Positions 1-7,788 of a stretch of DNA of 64,000 nucleotides are shown piece by piece. The translations under genes and the position numbers were made by a program. The stretch comes from Lachnospiraceae bacterium (GTDB taxonomy: Bacteria > Bacillota > Clostridia > Lachnospirales > Lachnospiraceae), in contig JAEENL010000141.1 of NCBI GenBank assembly GCA_016283775.1, positions 33,376 to 97,375 on the forward strand. Direction: 5' to 3'. The notes beneath the pieces are model-generated. The model searched no databases and was not told the origin of the DNA. It saw nothing but the letters and a program-made list of their open reading frames with translations. Position 1 is the first letter of the stretch; every line of letters starts with the position of its first letter.

Positions 1-1
1 A

Positions 2-48
2 GTCGCTCAAAGCCGCGACGGGCTCCCCGTTGCGGAGCAACGGAGGAG
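2..48 (+). promoter_or_regulatory. Structured leader element, copy 1
   Basis: A 5-bp stem GTCGC (2-6)/GCGAC (15-19) encloses the octamer TCAAAGCC and is followed by GGGCT. A second hairpin, CCGTTG (27-32)/CAACGG (38-43), extends through CTCC/GGAG into the Shine-Dalgarno of the next gene. The same design occurs at 4969-5016 with compensatory changes in the first stem. AGCC of the octamer can also pair with GGCT, which would compete with the first stem. The class was not recognised. Confidence 0.5.
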
Positions 49-50
49 AT

Positions 51-1082
51 ATGAAGGGATTATACAGGGTGATGCCCCCGATAGCGCCGGATTACGGCGG
101 TGCCTGTGAGGTGCTTTACGAACTTGGAGGTCTTGTGCTGATCCATGATGCATCAGGATGTACGGTTAATTATGTTCATTTTGATGAGCCGCGTTTCGGG
201 GAAATGCCCTCAAACGTCTTCTGCTCGGGGCTTACCGAGATAGAGGCGGTGATGGGGGATGACGAGATAGTGATCGGTAAGGCCGTAAAAGCCGCAGAGA
301 TGCTTAAGCCTGCGTTTATCGCGTTTATCGGAAGTTCTGTTCCTATGGTCGTAGGAACGGATTTTAAGGGAATAGCAAGGCTTTGTGAGGACAGGACCGG
401 TGTGCCCTGTTTCGGTTTTGATACGAACGGACTCCGCTATTACACTGACGGCGCGTCCAAGGCTATGCTCGCTGTCATAAAGAGATTTTGTGAGAAAAGA
501 GAAGCCGAGACCGAAGAGAAAAACGACGCAATTAATCTGCTGGGGCTTATTCCGATGAATTACGGAACCCTTGCGGAAACAGCAAAAGTCAAAGCACTCT
601 TTAAAAACGTCCGTTCTTCTCTCGGATTTGACACGGTGCTCTCCGATGTCCGTAAAATGGCCGGCGCATCAAAGAATGTCGTGGTGTCCGCAGCAGGACT
701 CGCATCGGCAGAGTATATGAAAAAGGAATACGGCATCCCGTATGAGGTCGGAGTGCCCTATACAAGGGAATTTTTTGAAGGTTCTGAGGTTTGTGACGCT
801 TTTGCTCTTGACAAAAAAGACAGGATACTTGTGATAGGAGAAGGTGTGGACGCCTCTTCGCTTGCCGGGGCAATCGGAGGAGCCGCTTCGCTGGACATGT
901 TTTCAAAATATCCCGGCGCGACCTACAGGACGAGTGACGAGGCTGAGATAGCCGAGATCGGGCAAGGGTTTGATGTGATCATAGCAGATCCCGGCCTTAA
1001 GGAGCTGTTCAAGCAAAAGACGTTTCTTTCCCGCCCAACGGTGTCGGTTTCCGGCGGTATAGATCCCAACAAAAAATTTTAA
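51..1082 (+). CDS. Nitrogenase component 1-like oxidoreductase
   Basis: This 343-residue protein resembles the nitrogenase component 1 (NifD/NifK) superfamily. It opens with APDYGG, followed by GCT around Cys37, which corresponds to a cluster-ligand region. Further cysteines lie at 58 and 120, and a GSSVPMVVGTDF-like segment matches the superfamily's second block. It is much shorter than true NifD/K, and no nifH, nifE or nifB is in view, so it is more likely a stand-alone reductase-like protein of unknown substrate than part of nitrogen fixation. ATG 51 was chosen because GGAGGAG (42-48) precedes it, although the spacing is only 2 nt. An in-frame TTG further upstream would read through the leader stem. 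The gene is probably the last of an operon that begins outside the window. Confidence 0.7.
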   Translation: MKGLYRVMPPIAPDYGGACEVLYELGGLVLIHDASGCTVNYVHFDEPRFGEMPSNVFCSGLTEIEAVMGDDEIVIGKAVKAAEMLKPAFIAFIGSSVPMVVGTDFKGIARLCEDRTGVPCFGFDTNGLRYYTDGASKAMLAVIKRFCEKREAETEEKNDAINLLGLIPMNYGTLAETAKVKALFKNVRSSLGFDTVLSDVRKMAGASKNVVVSAAGLASAEYMKKEYGIPYEVGVPYTREFFEGSEVCDAFALDKKDRILVIGEGVDASSLAGAIGGAASLDMFSKYPGATYRTSDEAEIAEIGQGFDVIIADPGLKELFKQKTFLSRPTVSVSGGIDPNKKF

Positions 1083-1090
1083 AAAAGTTG

Positions 1091-1119
1091 TTGACAAACG
1101 TATTATGGCGTGGTAATAT
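1091..1119 (+). promoter_or_regulatory. Promoter of tRNA-Lys
   Basis: TTGACA (1091-1096), a 17-nt spacer and TAATAT (1114-1119) place transcription start about 18 nt before the mature tRNA. Confidence 0.85.
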
Positions 1120-1143
1120 ACCACTTGCGTTTAAAAATGCAAT

Positions 1144-1216
1144 GCGTCATTAGCTCAGCTGGTAGAGCACCTGACTCTTAATCAGGGTGTCCAGGGTTCG
1201 AGCCCCTGATGACGCA
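1144..1216 (+). tRNA. tRNA-Lys (anticodon CUU)
   Basis: The acceptor stem GCGTCAT/ATGACGC closes a full cloverleaf. The anticodon stem CCTGA/TCAGG has loop CTCTTAA, which puts CTT at positions 34-36. The T stem is CAGGG/CCCTG. The gene is 73 nt, with discriminator A and no encoded CCA. Confidence 0.95.
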
Positions 1217-1278
1217 CTCGAGTACCGATTTTGGCGACTGGATTCGCTGGGGTTGGTGCTTTGTTTTTTTTTCTCTTA

Positions 1279-2808
1279 TCAGTGGTTCGGATTTACTATC
1301 TCGAGCACGTAGTATCCGTCATCGAGCGGTTCGGGCGGGGAATAGGAAAAACCGGATCCGTTGAGCCCTTCCTGCACCGCGTTTATCACCTCTTCTGCGG
1401 AAAGCTCGGAGGAGCGGTAGGTTATGGTGATGTATTCTGCCTGTGACTGGGCCGCAGTCTTTGAGACAACATCATTTCGGGTGTGGCAGACATAGTCCTC
1501 GTAAAAATACAGCAGGTGCTTCGCCGATGTGCACGAATGCGCATAGGGCGAAGTATTTTTGTGCGTTTTTGAAAAATAGTCGTCGCTCTTTAAAAAATAG
1601 TTATAGCGGAGGCGGGCACCGGCCCCAACGGGATCGTCCCAGGTGAGGTCGATGTTGTACCATTTTCCGTCAAGCTTCACCTGGTTCCAGGCGTGGCTCG
1701 TGCTGTCGGTATAACCCTCGACTGTGATGCATTCTATGCCGTTGAGGAGCATGAAGATCCGAAACGTGTCGGAATATCCGTCGCAGACAGCGAGACCGGT
1801 CGAAAGAAGGCCGTATGGTGTGTGTGACGCGGCCGAGGCGTAGTTGTCATAGGAGATGGATGAGATGATGCTGTCGTGCACCACACGGATCTTTTGGATG
1901 TCGGATTTGGAAGAAAGCTTCCATTCATCCGAAAGCCTTGCGATCTCTGTTACCGCGGCAAGCTCCGAGCTTGAGAGCACAGACATGTCACCTGTCCTTA
2001 CAGCGTAGGAATATTGCGGGTTGTAGACGACCTTTACCGAATAATAGACATAGATGCAGTTTTTGTAGACCGCGCTGTTTTCCGTGTCCACCGTGATGCT
2101 GTAGACCTCAGGGATCGCAGCGGAGAACTCGGAAGGGGCCACTACGCATGAAGCATCGGAGTAGACCATTCCGAAGGATGAGTAATCAAGGGCATTTTTG
2201 AAAAAGCCTTTAAAAGCGTCATTCCGTGATGAATAAAGGTATACGGAGTCGTAATTGAGAACGGTGTTTGTGTGGACTTCGAGGGACTTTATGAATTTTG
2301 AAGCCGCATCGCTTGCCGCTTTTCCGGTGGTCTTTGTCGGTGTGGGAGTCGGTGTTTTAGTCGGCTTTGGTGTGGGGGTGTTTGTTGCCGTGGGTTTTGG
2401 AGTGGGAGTGTTTGTTGCCGTGGGCTTTGGAGTGGGAGTGTTTGTTGCCGTGGGCTTTGGAGTGGGGGTGTTTGTTGCCGTGGGCTTGGGCGTAGGGGTA
2501 TTTGTGGCAGTGGGCTCCGGAGTGGGGGTATTTGTGGCAGTGGGCTCAGGAGTTGGCGTGCTCGTGGCGGTGGGCAGCGGTGTCGGAGTGTCCGTAGCTG
2601 CAGGCGGCACTGTAGGAGCAGGTGTGTCTGTAGCTGCAGGCACCGGAGTAGGCGTATCCGCTGTATCAGGCGAGGACGTATGATCATCCACGGAAACGAT
2701 ATCCGGGATGACACGGCTGATATTGACACAGCCTCCCAGCGCTGCCGATGAAAGCCCCAGCGCTGCGATAAGGATATATATGTGTTTTTTTGCGTCTTTG
2801 ATCTTCAT
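1279..2808 (-). CDS. Transglutaminase-like surface lipoprotein with Pro/Thr repeats
   Basis: A lipoprotein signal peptide ends at lipobox LGGC (Cys27). Residues about 50-160 form a Pro/Thr spacer with near-perfect decapeptides ATxTPTPxPT. The C-terminal half contains a transglutaminase/cysteine-protease core with a plausible Cys-His-Asp triad: Cys342 ([10 protein letters not shown]), His372 (SHAWNQV) and Asp387 (YNIDLTW). Such proteins are usually anchored outside the membrane, with the spacer crossing the wall, and act on protein or peptidoglycan-linked substrates. The substrate here is unknown. The start has no recognisable ribosome-binding site, and a TATAAT box (2817-2822, minus strand) ends about 8 nt before the ATG, so the mRNA may be leaderless. 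Confidence 0.8.
   Translation of the reverse strand: MKIKDAKKHIYILIAALGLSSAALGGCVNISRVIPDIVSVDDHTSSPDTADTPTPVPAATDTPAPTVPPAATDTPTPLPTATSTPTPEPTATNTPTPEPTATNTPTPKPTATNTPTPKPTATNTPTPKPTATNTPTPKPTATNTPTPKPTKTPTPTPTKTTGKAASDAASKFIKSLEVHTNTVLNYDSVYLYSSRNDAFKGFFKNALDYSSFGMVYSDASCVVAPSEFSAAIPEVYSITVDTENSAVYKNCIYVYYSVKVVYNPQYSYAVRTGDMSVLSSSELAAVTEIARLSDEWKLSSKSDIQKIRVVHDSIISSISYDNYASAASHTPYGLLSTGLAVCDGYSDTFRIFMLLNGIECITVEGYTDSTSHAWNQVKLDGKWYNIDLTWDDPVGAGARLRYNYFLKSDDYFSKTHKNTSPYAHSCTSAKHLLYFYEDYVCHTRNDVVSKTAAQSQAEYITITYRSSELSAEEVINAVQEGLNGSGFSYSPPEPLDDGYYVLEIVNPNH
2359..2568 (-). repeat. Seven tandem 30-bp coding repeats
   Basis: Seven consecutive 30-bp units encode the decapeptide ATxTPTPxPT within the transglutaminase lipoprotein (residues 81-150). 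The neighbouring unit at residues 71-80 is more degenerate. Several adjacent units are nearly identical at DNA level, so copy number could change by slippage. Confidence 0.9.
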
Positions 2809-2884
2809 GGTGAAGTATTATAGCAAATTTACTCTGACAAAACACTACTTTTTTGACTTACACGGCATGAACATCCTACCCCTT

Positions 2885-2913
2885 GTTTCGCTCTCCTTTT
2901 TATGATAAAATAT
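2885..2913 (+). promoter_or_regulatory. Possible promoter of the housekeeping operon
   Basis: TTGTTT, a 17-nt spacer and TAAAAT lie about 65 nt upstream of the guanylate-kinase-like gene. A second TATAAT closer to the gene lacks a well-spaced -35 box. Confidence 0.4.
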
Positions 2914-2976
2914 CAAGGATGTGAAGTTGTGCCTTTTGACATGGCTTTACGCCTATAATTCCGGGGAGAAGAAGCA

Positions 2977-3558
2977 ATGGGCAGGATTTACACCGTTATG
3001 GGGAAAAGCGCGACAGGGAAGGATACCGTATACAGGCGCCTGTTGGAGCGGTTTCACGACAGATTCAGAAAGGTAGTCCTTTATACCACCAGACCCATCA
3101 GAGCGGGCGAGCAGAACGGTGTCGAATATTATTTCGTTACCATCCCACAGATGGAAGAGATGAAAGCTGCGGGAAAGATCCTCGAGATCCGCATGTACAA
3201 TACGGTCTACGGCCCATGGTACTATTTCACCGCAAACGACGGACAGATAAACCTTGACGAGTCGGATTACATGATGATCACCACTCTTGCCGGATATGAG
3301 AGCATCCGCGATCATTTCGGCACCGAAAACGTGATCCCCATCTATACCGAGATCGACAACTATACAAGGCTTCACAGGGCCGTTGAACGTGAGGGCAGAC
3401 AAAAGGTTCCCAATTTCTCCGAGGTCTGCAGAAGATATCTTGCGGATGAGGAGGATTTTTCGGAAAGCGAGCTTCAAAGGCTCGGTGTGAACAAGCGCTT
3501 TATCAACGATGATCTTGACAGATGTCTTGAGGAGATCGGCGAATGGATATCAAAATAA
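2977..3558 (+). CDS. Guanylate kinase-like nucleotide kinase
   Basis: A 193-residue P-loop kinase. The Walker A GKSATGKD occupies residues 9-16. The segment YTTRPIRAGEQNGVEYYF around residue 40 matches the GMP-binding motif of guanylate kinases, which convert GMP and ATP to GDP and ADP. It occupies the operon place held by thymidylate kinase (tmk) in B. subtilis. The C-terminal third diverges from classical Gmk, so a second, canonical gmk may exist elsewhere and this copy could be specialised. It overlaps yaaR by 16 nt, implying translational coupling. An SD-like GGGGAGAAGAAG precedes the ATG. Confidence 0.75.
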   Translation: MGRIYTVMGKSATGKDTVYRRLLERFHDRFRKVVLYTTRPIRAGEQNGVEYYFVTIPQMEEMKAAGKILEIRMYNTVYGPWYYFTANDGQINLDESDYMMITTLAGYESIRDHFGTENVIPIYTEIDNYTRLHRAVEREGRQKVPNFSEVCRRYLADEEDFSESELQRLGVNKRFINDDLDRCLEEIGEWISK

Positions 3559-3986
3559 ACCAGACGCAACAGGTAAAAACGGTCGAAAGCAATGCTCCTG
3601 CTCCGGAAGCACCGAAGGAGGATTTCAGCTTTACGCTCATCAGCAAGATAGCGGAAGCGGATCTGCAGGAAAAGCTTGCGGTCTTGATCGAGGACATCAC
3701 CAAGGAAGGAAAAAAGATCCAAAAGCACATGGACGTGCGCGACATGAAGCAGTATCGTGCGCTCATCAAGGAGTTCATGAACGAGATAGTCACGCATTCC
3801 CACAAATTCGAGCGTGAGAACTTCCTTGACAAACGCGGACGTCACAGGGTTTACGGCATGATCAAGCTGATCGACGAAAACCTTGACGCGCTGACCGAGG
3901 AACTTCTGAAGGAAGAAAAAGACGCGATGGCCATTTTGACCAGAGTTGACGAGATCAGAGGCCTGCTTCTCGATATCATGACATGA
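3543..3986 (+). CDS. yaaR: YaaR family protein (DUF327)
   Basis: This 147-residue, all-helical, charged protein matches the YaaR/DUF327 family in length and in the central block of about residues 45-110 (ITKEGKKIQKHMDVRDMKQYR and the following region). Its function is not established. Its position between a nucleotide kinase and holB is the conserved Firmicutes arrangement. The start lies inside the preceding gene and its stop overlaps the holB start (ATGA), so the three are co-translated. Confidence 0.8.
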   Translation: MDIKINQTQQVKTVESNAPAPEAPKEDFSFTLISKIAEADLQEKLAVLIEDITKEGKKIQKHMDVRDMKQYRALIKEFMNEIVTHSHKFERENFLDKRGRHRVYGMIKLIDENLDALTEELLKEEKDAMAILTRVDEIRGLLLDIMT

Positions 3987-4969
3987 CATACAAAGAAGTA
4001 TACGGACAGGAAAAAACATCAGAATTTCTGAAAAGGACCGTGGCTGAACGAAAGATCAGCCACGCATACATTTTCTGCGGGGAAAAAGGCAGCGGGAAAA
4101 AGCTGCTTTCCGGACTTTTTGCTACGGCCATCCTCTGCGAAAAGGGAGGTCCCGAGCCTTGCGGGGAATGTATTTCGTGTAAACAGGCGGCATCAGGCAA
4201 CAATCCCGACCTGAAATACATCACGCACGAAAAGCCGAACGTCATAAGTGTTGACGAGATCAGAGTCCAGCTGAATGCGGATATAGCGGTAAAACCGTAT
4301 TGCCACGAAAAAAAGGTCTACATCATCGATGAGGCCGAAAAGATGAATGAGCAGGCGCAGAACGCGATGCTGAAGACCATCGAGGAACCGCCCGGATATG
4401 CTGTGATGATCCTTCTCGTAACGAATGAAAAAATACTGCTCCCCACCATACGTTCAAGATGCATTTTGATAAATCTGCGTCCTGTCGAAAAGAAGCATAT
4501 CAAAAAGCTGCTCGTGGAGAAGCACGGCATTTCGGACTATCTGGCCGATATCGCGGCTTCCTATGCGGACGGGATACCCGGGAGAGCGGTGGATTTTGCT
4601 TCATCGGAGGAATTTTCCGCACTGAGGTCGGATGTCATCGGTACCATGAAAAAAATGAGCAGGCTTGAGGCGTCCGAGCTGCCCGCCCTGATAAAGTCGT
4701 GGAATGACAAGCAGGAGCTGCCGGACAGGCTGAGCCTTGTGTATATGTGGTACAGAGACGTTTTGGTGACAAAGGTGCTCGACAGTACGGACGGTGTGCT
4801 TTTCAAGGACGAGGAAGCGGCGCTGTATGAATATGCCGATCTTCTCACGTGCGAGGAGATCGTAAAAAAGCTGGATGCGGTAAATCTGCTCCGCGAAAGA
4901 ATGAGATATAACGTAAATCCCGAGGCGGCGCTGATGCTGTTTTTCCTGAGCTTGAGAGACAGGAAATAG
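3983..4969 (+). CDS. holB: DNA polymerase III delta-prime subunit
   Basis: HolB is the clamp-loader delta-prime subunit. The 328-residue protein begins with a typical AAA+ fold: GEKGSGKK at residues 33-40 is a Walker A remnant without the usual Ser/Thr after the lysine, as expected for a non-hydrolysing subunit. A zinc-binding Cys set lies at residues 52, 60, 63 and 66 (CGECISC). IDEAEKMNEQAQNAMLKTIEEPP and the SRC sensor segment are family hallmarks. The start overlaps the yaaR stop. The last base of the stop codon is the first base of the structured element before ricT. Confidence 0.93.
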   Translation: MTYKEVYGQEKTSEFLKRTVAERKISHAYIFCGEKGSGKKLLSGLFATAILCEKGGPEPCGECISCKQAASGNNPDLKYITHEKPNVISVDEIRVQLNADIAVKPYCHEKKVYIIDEAEKMNEQAQNAMLKTIEEPPGYAVMILLVTNEKILLPTIRSRCILINLRPVEKKHIKKLLVEKHGISDYLADIAASYADGIPGRAVDFASSEEFSALRSDVIGTMKKMSRLEASELPALIKSWNDKQELPDRLSLVYMWYRDVLVTKVLDSTDGVLFKDEEAALYEYADLLTCEEIVKKLDAVNLLRERMRYNVNPEAALMLFFLSLRDRK

Positions 4970-5016
4970 TCCCTCAAAGCCGGGACGGGCTCCCGGCAAT
5001 TTCATTGCCGGGCGAG
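4969..5016 (+). promoter_or_regulatory. Structured leader element, copy 2
   Basis: GTCCC (4969-4973)/GGGAC (4982-4986) encloses TCAAAGCC and is followed by GGGCT and a long hairpin CCCGGCAA (4992-4999)/TTGCCGGG (5005-5012). Compared with copy 1 at 2-48, the loop octamer and GGGCT are identical while the first stem changes by a compensatory C-G to G-C swap. It sits between holB and ricT. The SD GGAGG (5020-5024) stays outside the hairpin. Confidence 0.5.
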
Positions 5017-5031
5017 AATGGAGGTTCATAA

Positions 5032-5952
5032 ATGACAAAAGTAGTTGGTGTAAGATTCAGACAGGCGGGAAAAGTATATTATTTCGACCCGCTTGAGTAC
5101 AATATCGAACAGGGAAGCAATGTTATCGTCGAGACCGCACGGGGCATTGAATTCGGACATGTTGTGATGGGAGTCAGGGAAGTGGAAGACGAAAAAGTGG
5201 TTCAGCCGCTGAAACCCATCATCCGCCCTGCGACCGAAGACGACGAGAAACAGGAAAAGGCAAACCGGGAAAAAGAAAAGAATGCGTTCAAGATCTGCCT
5301 TGAAAAGATAGCAAACCGCGGGCTTGAGATGAAGCTCATCGGCTGCGAATACACTTTTGACTCAAACAAAGTCCTGTTTTATTTTACGGCGGACGGAAGA
5401 GTCGATTTCAGAGAACTGGTAAAGGATCTGGCGGCGGTGTTCAGGACCAGGATAGAGCTCCGTCAGGTCGGAGTGCGTGATGAGGCAAAGATCCTCGGAG
5501 GCATTGGCGTTTGCGGACGCCCGCTTTGCTGCCATTCCTATCTTTCCGATTTTGTGCCTGTTTCCATAAAGATGGCAAAGGAACAGAACCTTTCGCTCAA
5601 TCCCACAAAGATCTCCGGCGTGTGCGGAAGGCTCATGTGCTGCCTGAAGAACGAAGAGGCGGCTTATGAAGAACTCAATTCCAAATTGCCTAACATCGGG
5701 GATTATGTCACCACAAACGATGGCCTTAAGGGCCAGGTACAGAGCCTTTCCGTGCTTAAGCAGAAAGTGCGCGTGCTTGTGGAGACAGGTGACGATGAGC
5801 GTGAACTTAAGGAATACGATGCCGACCAGCTGAAGTTCAAGGCCAGAAAGCGTAAGGACTCCGGCACTTCCAAGGAGGAAGAGGCAGCGGCCAAGGAGCT
5901 GGAGCGCCTTGAAAAGCGAGAAGGCGGCAAATCCAAGCTCGGAGAGGAATAA
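5032..5952 (+). CDS. ricT: PSP1-domain protein RicT/YaaT
   Basis: A 306-residue PSP1 domain protein, the RicT (YaaT) homologue. In B. subtilis RicT works with RicA and RicF in an Fe-S-containing complex that affects RNase Y and sporulation. Two cysteine clusters are visible: VCGRPLCC (Cys161, 166, 167) and VCGRLMCC (Cys198, 203, 204). The C-terminal tail is strongly charged (KARKRKDSGTSKEEE and on). Neighbouring holB and trmN reproduce the conserved order, though yabA is absent. The SD GGAGG is 7 nt before the ATG. Confidence 0.92.
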   Translation: MTKVVGVRFRQAGKVYYFDPLEYNIEQGSNVIVETARGIEFGHVVMGVREVEDEKVVQPLKPIIRPATEDDEKQEKANREKEKNAFKICLEKIANRGLEMKLIGCEYTFDSNKVLFYFTADGRVDFRELVKDLAAVFRTRIELRQVGVRDEAKILGGIGVCGRPLCCHSYLSDFVPVSIKMAKEQNLSLNPTKISGVCGRLMCCLKNEEAAYEELNSKLPNIGDYVTTNDGLKGQVQSLSVLKQKVRVLVETGDDERELKEYDADQLKFKARKRKDSGTSKEEEAAAKELERLEKREGGKSKLGEE

Positions 5953-5954
5953 AA

Positions 5955-6698
5955 GTGGAATCTGAGATTACCCTTAAAAGCACTGAGAGGATCGACGATC
6001 TTCAGAGAAACGGACTGCAGATCATCCAGGACAAAGAGCGCTTCTGCTTTGGCATGGATGCGGTGCTGCTTTCGGGCTTTGCAAGGGCAAACCGCGGTGA
6101 AGCTGTGCTTGATCTCGGCACCGGAACCGGGATAATCCCGATACTCATGACCGCAAAGACCAAAGCGGACAGGTTTTGTGCGCTTGAGATCCAGGAAGAG
6201 AGCGCCGACATGGCGCGAAGGAGCGTTCGGCTCAATCACCTTGAAGACAAGGTAAATATAGTAACAGGAGATATAAAAGAGGCTTCCCGTATTTTCGGAA
6301 AGGCCTCTTTTGATGTTGTTACGAGTAATCCGCCATATATGGTCGCAGGGCACGGAGAAGCCTGCCCCGATGAGGCAAAGGCCATCGCACGACATGAGAT
6401 ATTGTGCTCTCTTGATGATGTGGTAAGGGAAGCATCCGCGTGCCTCAAGCCGAACGGCAGATTTTACATGGTCCACAGACCTTTCAGGCTTGGCGAGATC
6501 TTTTCGTGTTTTGAAAAATATGGATTAAAGCCTAAAGAAATGCGGATGGTGCATCCTTTTATCGACAAAGAACCGAACATGGTGCTGCTTGGCGCCTCAA
6601 AGGGCGGAAACGACGGCATAAAAACAGCGCCGCCGCTCATTGTCTACAAGGAGCGGGGCGTATATACGGACGAGATATATGACGTTTACGGATACTGA
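5955..6698 (+). CDS. trmN: TrmN6/YabB-type adenine-N6 methyltransferase
   Basis: A class I SAM-dependent methyltransferase of 247 residues. Motif I is LDLGTGTGI (residues about 52-60), and the catalytic NPPY tetrapeptide (125-128) is characteristic of N6-adenine methylation. By family and gene order it is the YabB/TrmN6 homologue, expected to methylate adenine 37 of a tRNA, but the tRNA target cannot be read from sequence. The start is GTG, preceded by GGAGAGGA, 2 nt after the ricT stop. Confidence 0.87.
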   Translation: MESEITLKSTERIDDLQRNGLQIIQDKERFCFGMDAVLLSGFARANRGEAVLDLGTGTGIIPILMTAKTKADRFCALEIQEESADMARRSVRLNHLEDKVNIVTGDIKEASRIFGKASFDVVTSNPPYMVAGHGEACPDEAKAIARHEILCSLDDVVREASACLKPNGRFYMVHRPFRLGEIFSCFEKYGLKPKEMRMVHPFIDKEPNMVLLGASKGGNDGIKTAPPLIVYKERGVYTDEIYDVYGY

Positions 6699-6736
6699 AC
6701 TCTGAAGGACCTGCCCGTAAATGCGGCTTTCAGGGC

Positions 6737-6806
6737 AAAAAAATGCCTTGAACCGGAAGGGGAATCCGATCCAAGGACTTTGGGGTTGAGGGGTTTAATT
6801 TCTAAC
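6737..6806 (-). ncRNA. Candidate C-rich small RNA
   Basis: On the minus strand a TATAAT box (6813-6818) is followed about 35 nt later by an intrinsic terminator: stem CCTTG/CAAGG with an inner TCGGA/TCCGG (6746-6776), then seven U (6743-6737). No minus-strand gene lies nearby. The predicted RNA of about 70 nt carries unpaired ACCCCUCAACCCC and a CCCC-containing loop. C-rich patches of this kind pair with Shine-Dalgarno sequences in known Firmicutes sRNAs. No convincing -35 box was seen. Confidence 0.5.
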
Positions 6807-6899
6807 AACACTATTATATAACAAAAAGTCCAACAAATGTCCACACTTTTATTCTCAAAAACTGATCATTTTTTTTGAAAGGTGAAAAAAGGTACAAAA

Positions 6900-7736
6900 A
6901 TGCTCTATTTATGTGCAACACCTATAGGAAATCTTGAAGATATCTCGATGCGTGCCGTGAGGATCCTCAAAGAGTGCGACCTTATCGCAGCGGAGGACAC
7001 GAGGAACAGCATCAAACTGCTTTCACATTTTGATATACATACACCGATGACCAGCTATCACGAGTTCAACAAAGTCGACAAAGCAAGAGAGCTTGTGTCA
7101 ATGATGCTTGAAGGGAAGGATATCGTCTGCATCACGGATGCAGGAACGCCGGGGATCTCAGATCCGGGTGAGGAACTGGTAAGGCAGGCGAGAGAAGCGG
7201 GCATCACAGTCACTTCCGTACCCGGCGCGTGCGCCTGCATCACAGCGCTCACGATGTCCGGACTTCCGACAAGACGCTTTGCTTTTGAGGCTTTTCTTCC
7301 GACCGACAAAAAGGAACTCCGCCGGGTCCTTGACGAGATGAAGACCGAGACCCGCACGGTGGTCATGTATGAGGCTCCCCACAGGCTCTTAAAGACTCTG
7401 CAGCTGCTGCTTTCCGAACTCGGGGACAGAAAGATGGTGATATGTAAAGAACTCACCAAAAAGCACGAAAATTCTTATGAGGGAACGATATCCTCAATGA
7501 TCTCACGCTTTACCGCAGAGGAGCCCAAGGGCGAATATGTGCTTGTGATCGAGGGCAGAAGTCACGACGACATTGAACAGGAAGAACAGGCAAAATGGGA
7601 TACGATGTCGATGGAGGAGCATGTGCAGCTTTACCTTGACCGCGGCATGGACAAAAAAGAGGCTATGAAAGCCGTTGCAACTGACCGGGGCATTTCAAAA
7701 AGGGATGTCTATCAGGCGCTTCTTGCTACCGAATGA
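6900..7736 (+). CDS. rsmI: 16S rRNA (cytidine-1402-2'-O)-methyltransferase
   Basis: RsmI methylates the 2'-OH of C1402 in 16S rRNA. The N-terminus LYLCATPIGNLEDIS, the EDTRNS block and ITDAGTPGISDPG are signature motifs of this tetrapyrrole-methylase-fold family. Length is 278 residues with ATG 6900 as start. An in-frame GTG at 6882 was rejected because its purine run abuts it with no spacing, whereas AAAAGG lies 7 nt before 6900. It closes the housekeeping cluster, as yabC does in B. subtilis, and is followed by a terminator. Confidence 0.93.
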   Translation: MLYLCATPIGNLEDISMRAVRILKECDLIAAEDTRNSIKLLSHFDIHTPMTSYHEFNKVDKARELVSMMLEGKDIVCITDAGTPGISDPGEELVRQAREAGITVTSVPGACACITALTMSGLPTRRFAFEAFLPTDKKELRRVLDEMKTETRTVVMYEAPHRLLKTLQLLLSELGDRKMVICKELTKKHENSYEGTISSMISRFTAEEPKGEYVLVIEGRSHDDIEQEEQAKWDTMSMEEHVQLYLDRGMDKKEAMKAVATDRGISKRDVYQALLATE

Positions 7737-7759
7737 CAAACTTCACAAAAAACAATGAT

Positions 7760-7788
7760 AAAAACCCGTCCGAAAAGGACGGGTTTTT
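7760..7788 (+). terminator. Terminator after rsmI
   Basis: CCCGTCC/GGACGGG stem with a GAAAA loop, flanked by A-tract and T-tract, so it can act in both directions. Confidence 0.9.

Noticed and set aside
2..48. c-di-GMP, SAM, cobalamin or fluoride riboswitch
   Set aside because: None of the conserved cores of these classes was seen; the element is under 50 nt.
51..1082. Evidence for nitrogen fixation
   Set aside because: The protein is too short for NifD/K and no other nif gene is visible.
2359..2568. CRISPR-like array
   Set aside because: Repeats are contiguous without unique spacers and stay in frame with a Pro/Thr-rich protein.
2255..2683. Open frame encoding Val/Gly repeats opposite the transglutaminase gene
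   Set aside because: It is the antisense image of the 30-bp Pro/Thr repeats, with no ribosome site or homology.
3543..3558. Frameshift between the kinase-like gene and yaaR
   Set aside because: Both proteins are full length with their own family starts and ends; the 16-nt overlap is ordinary coupling.
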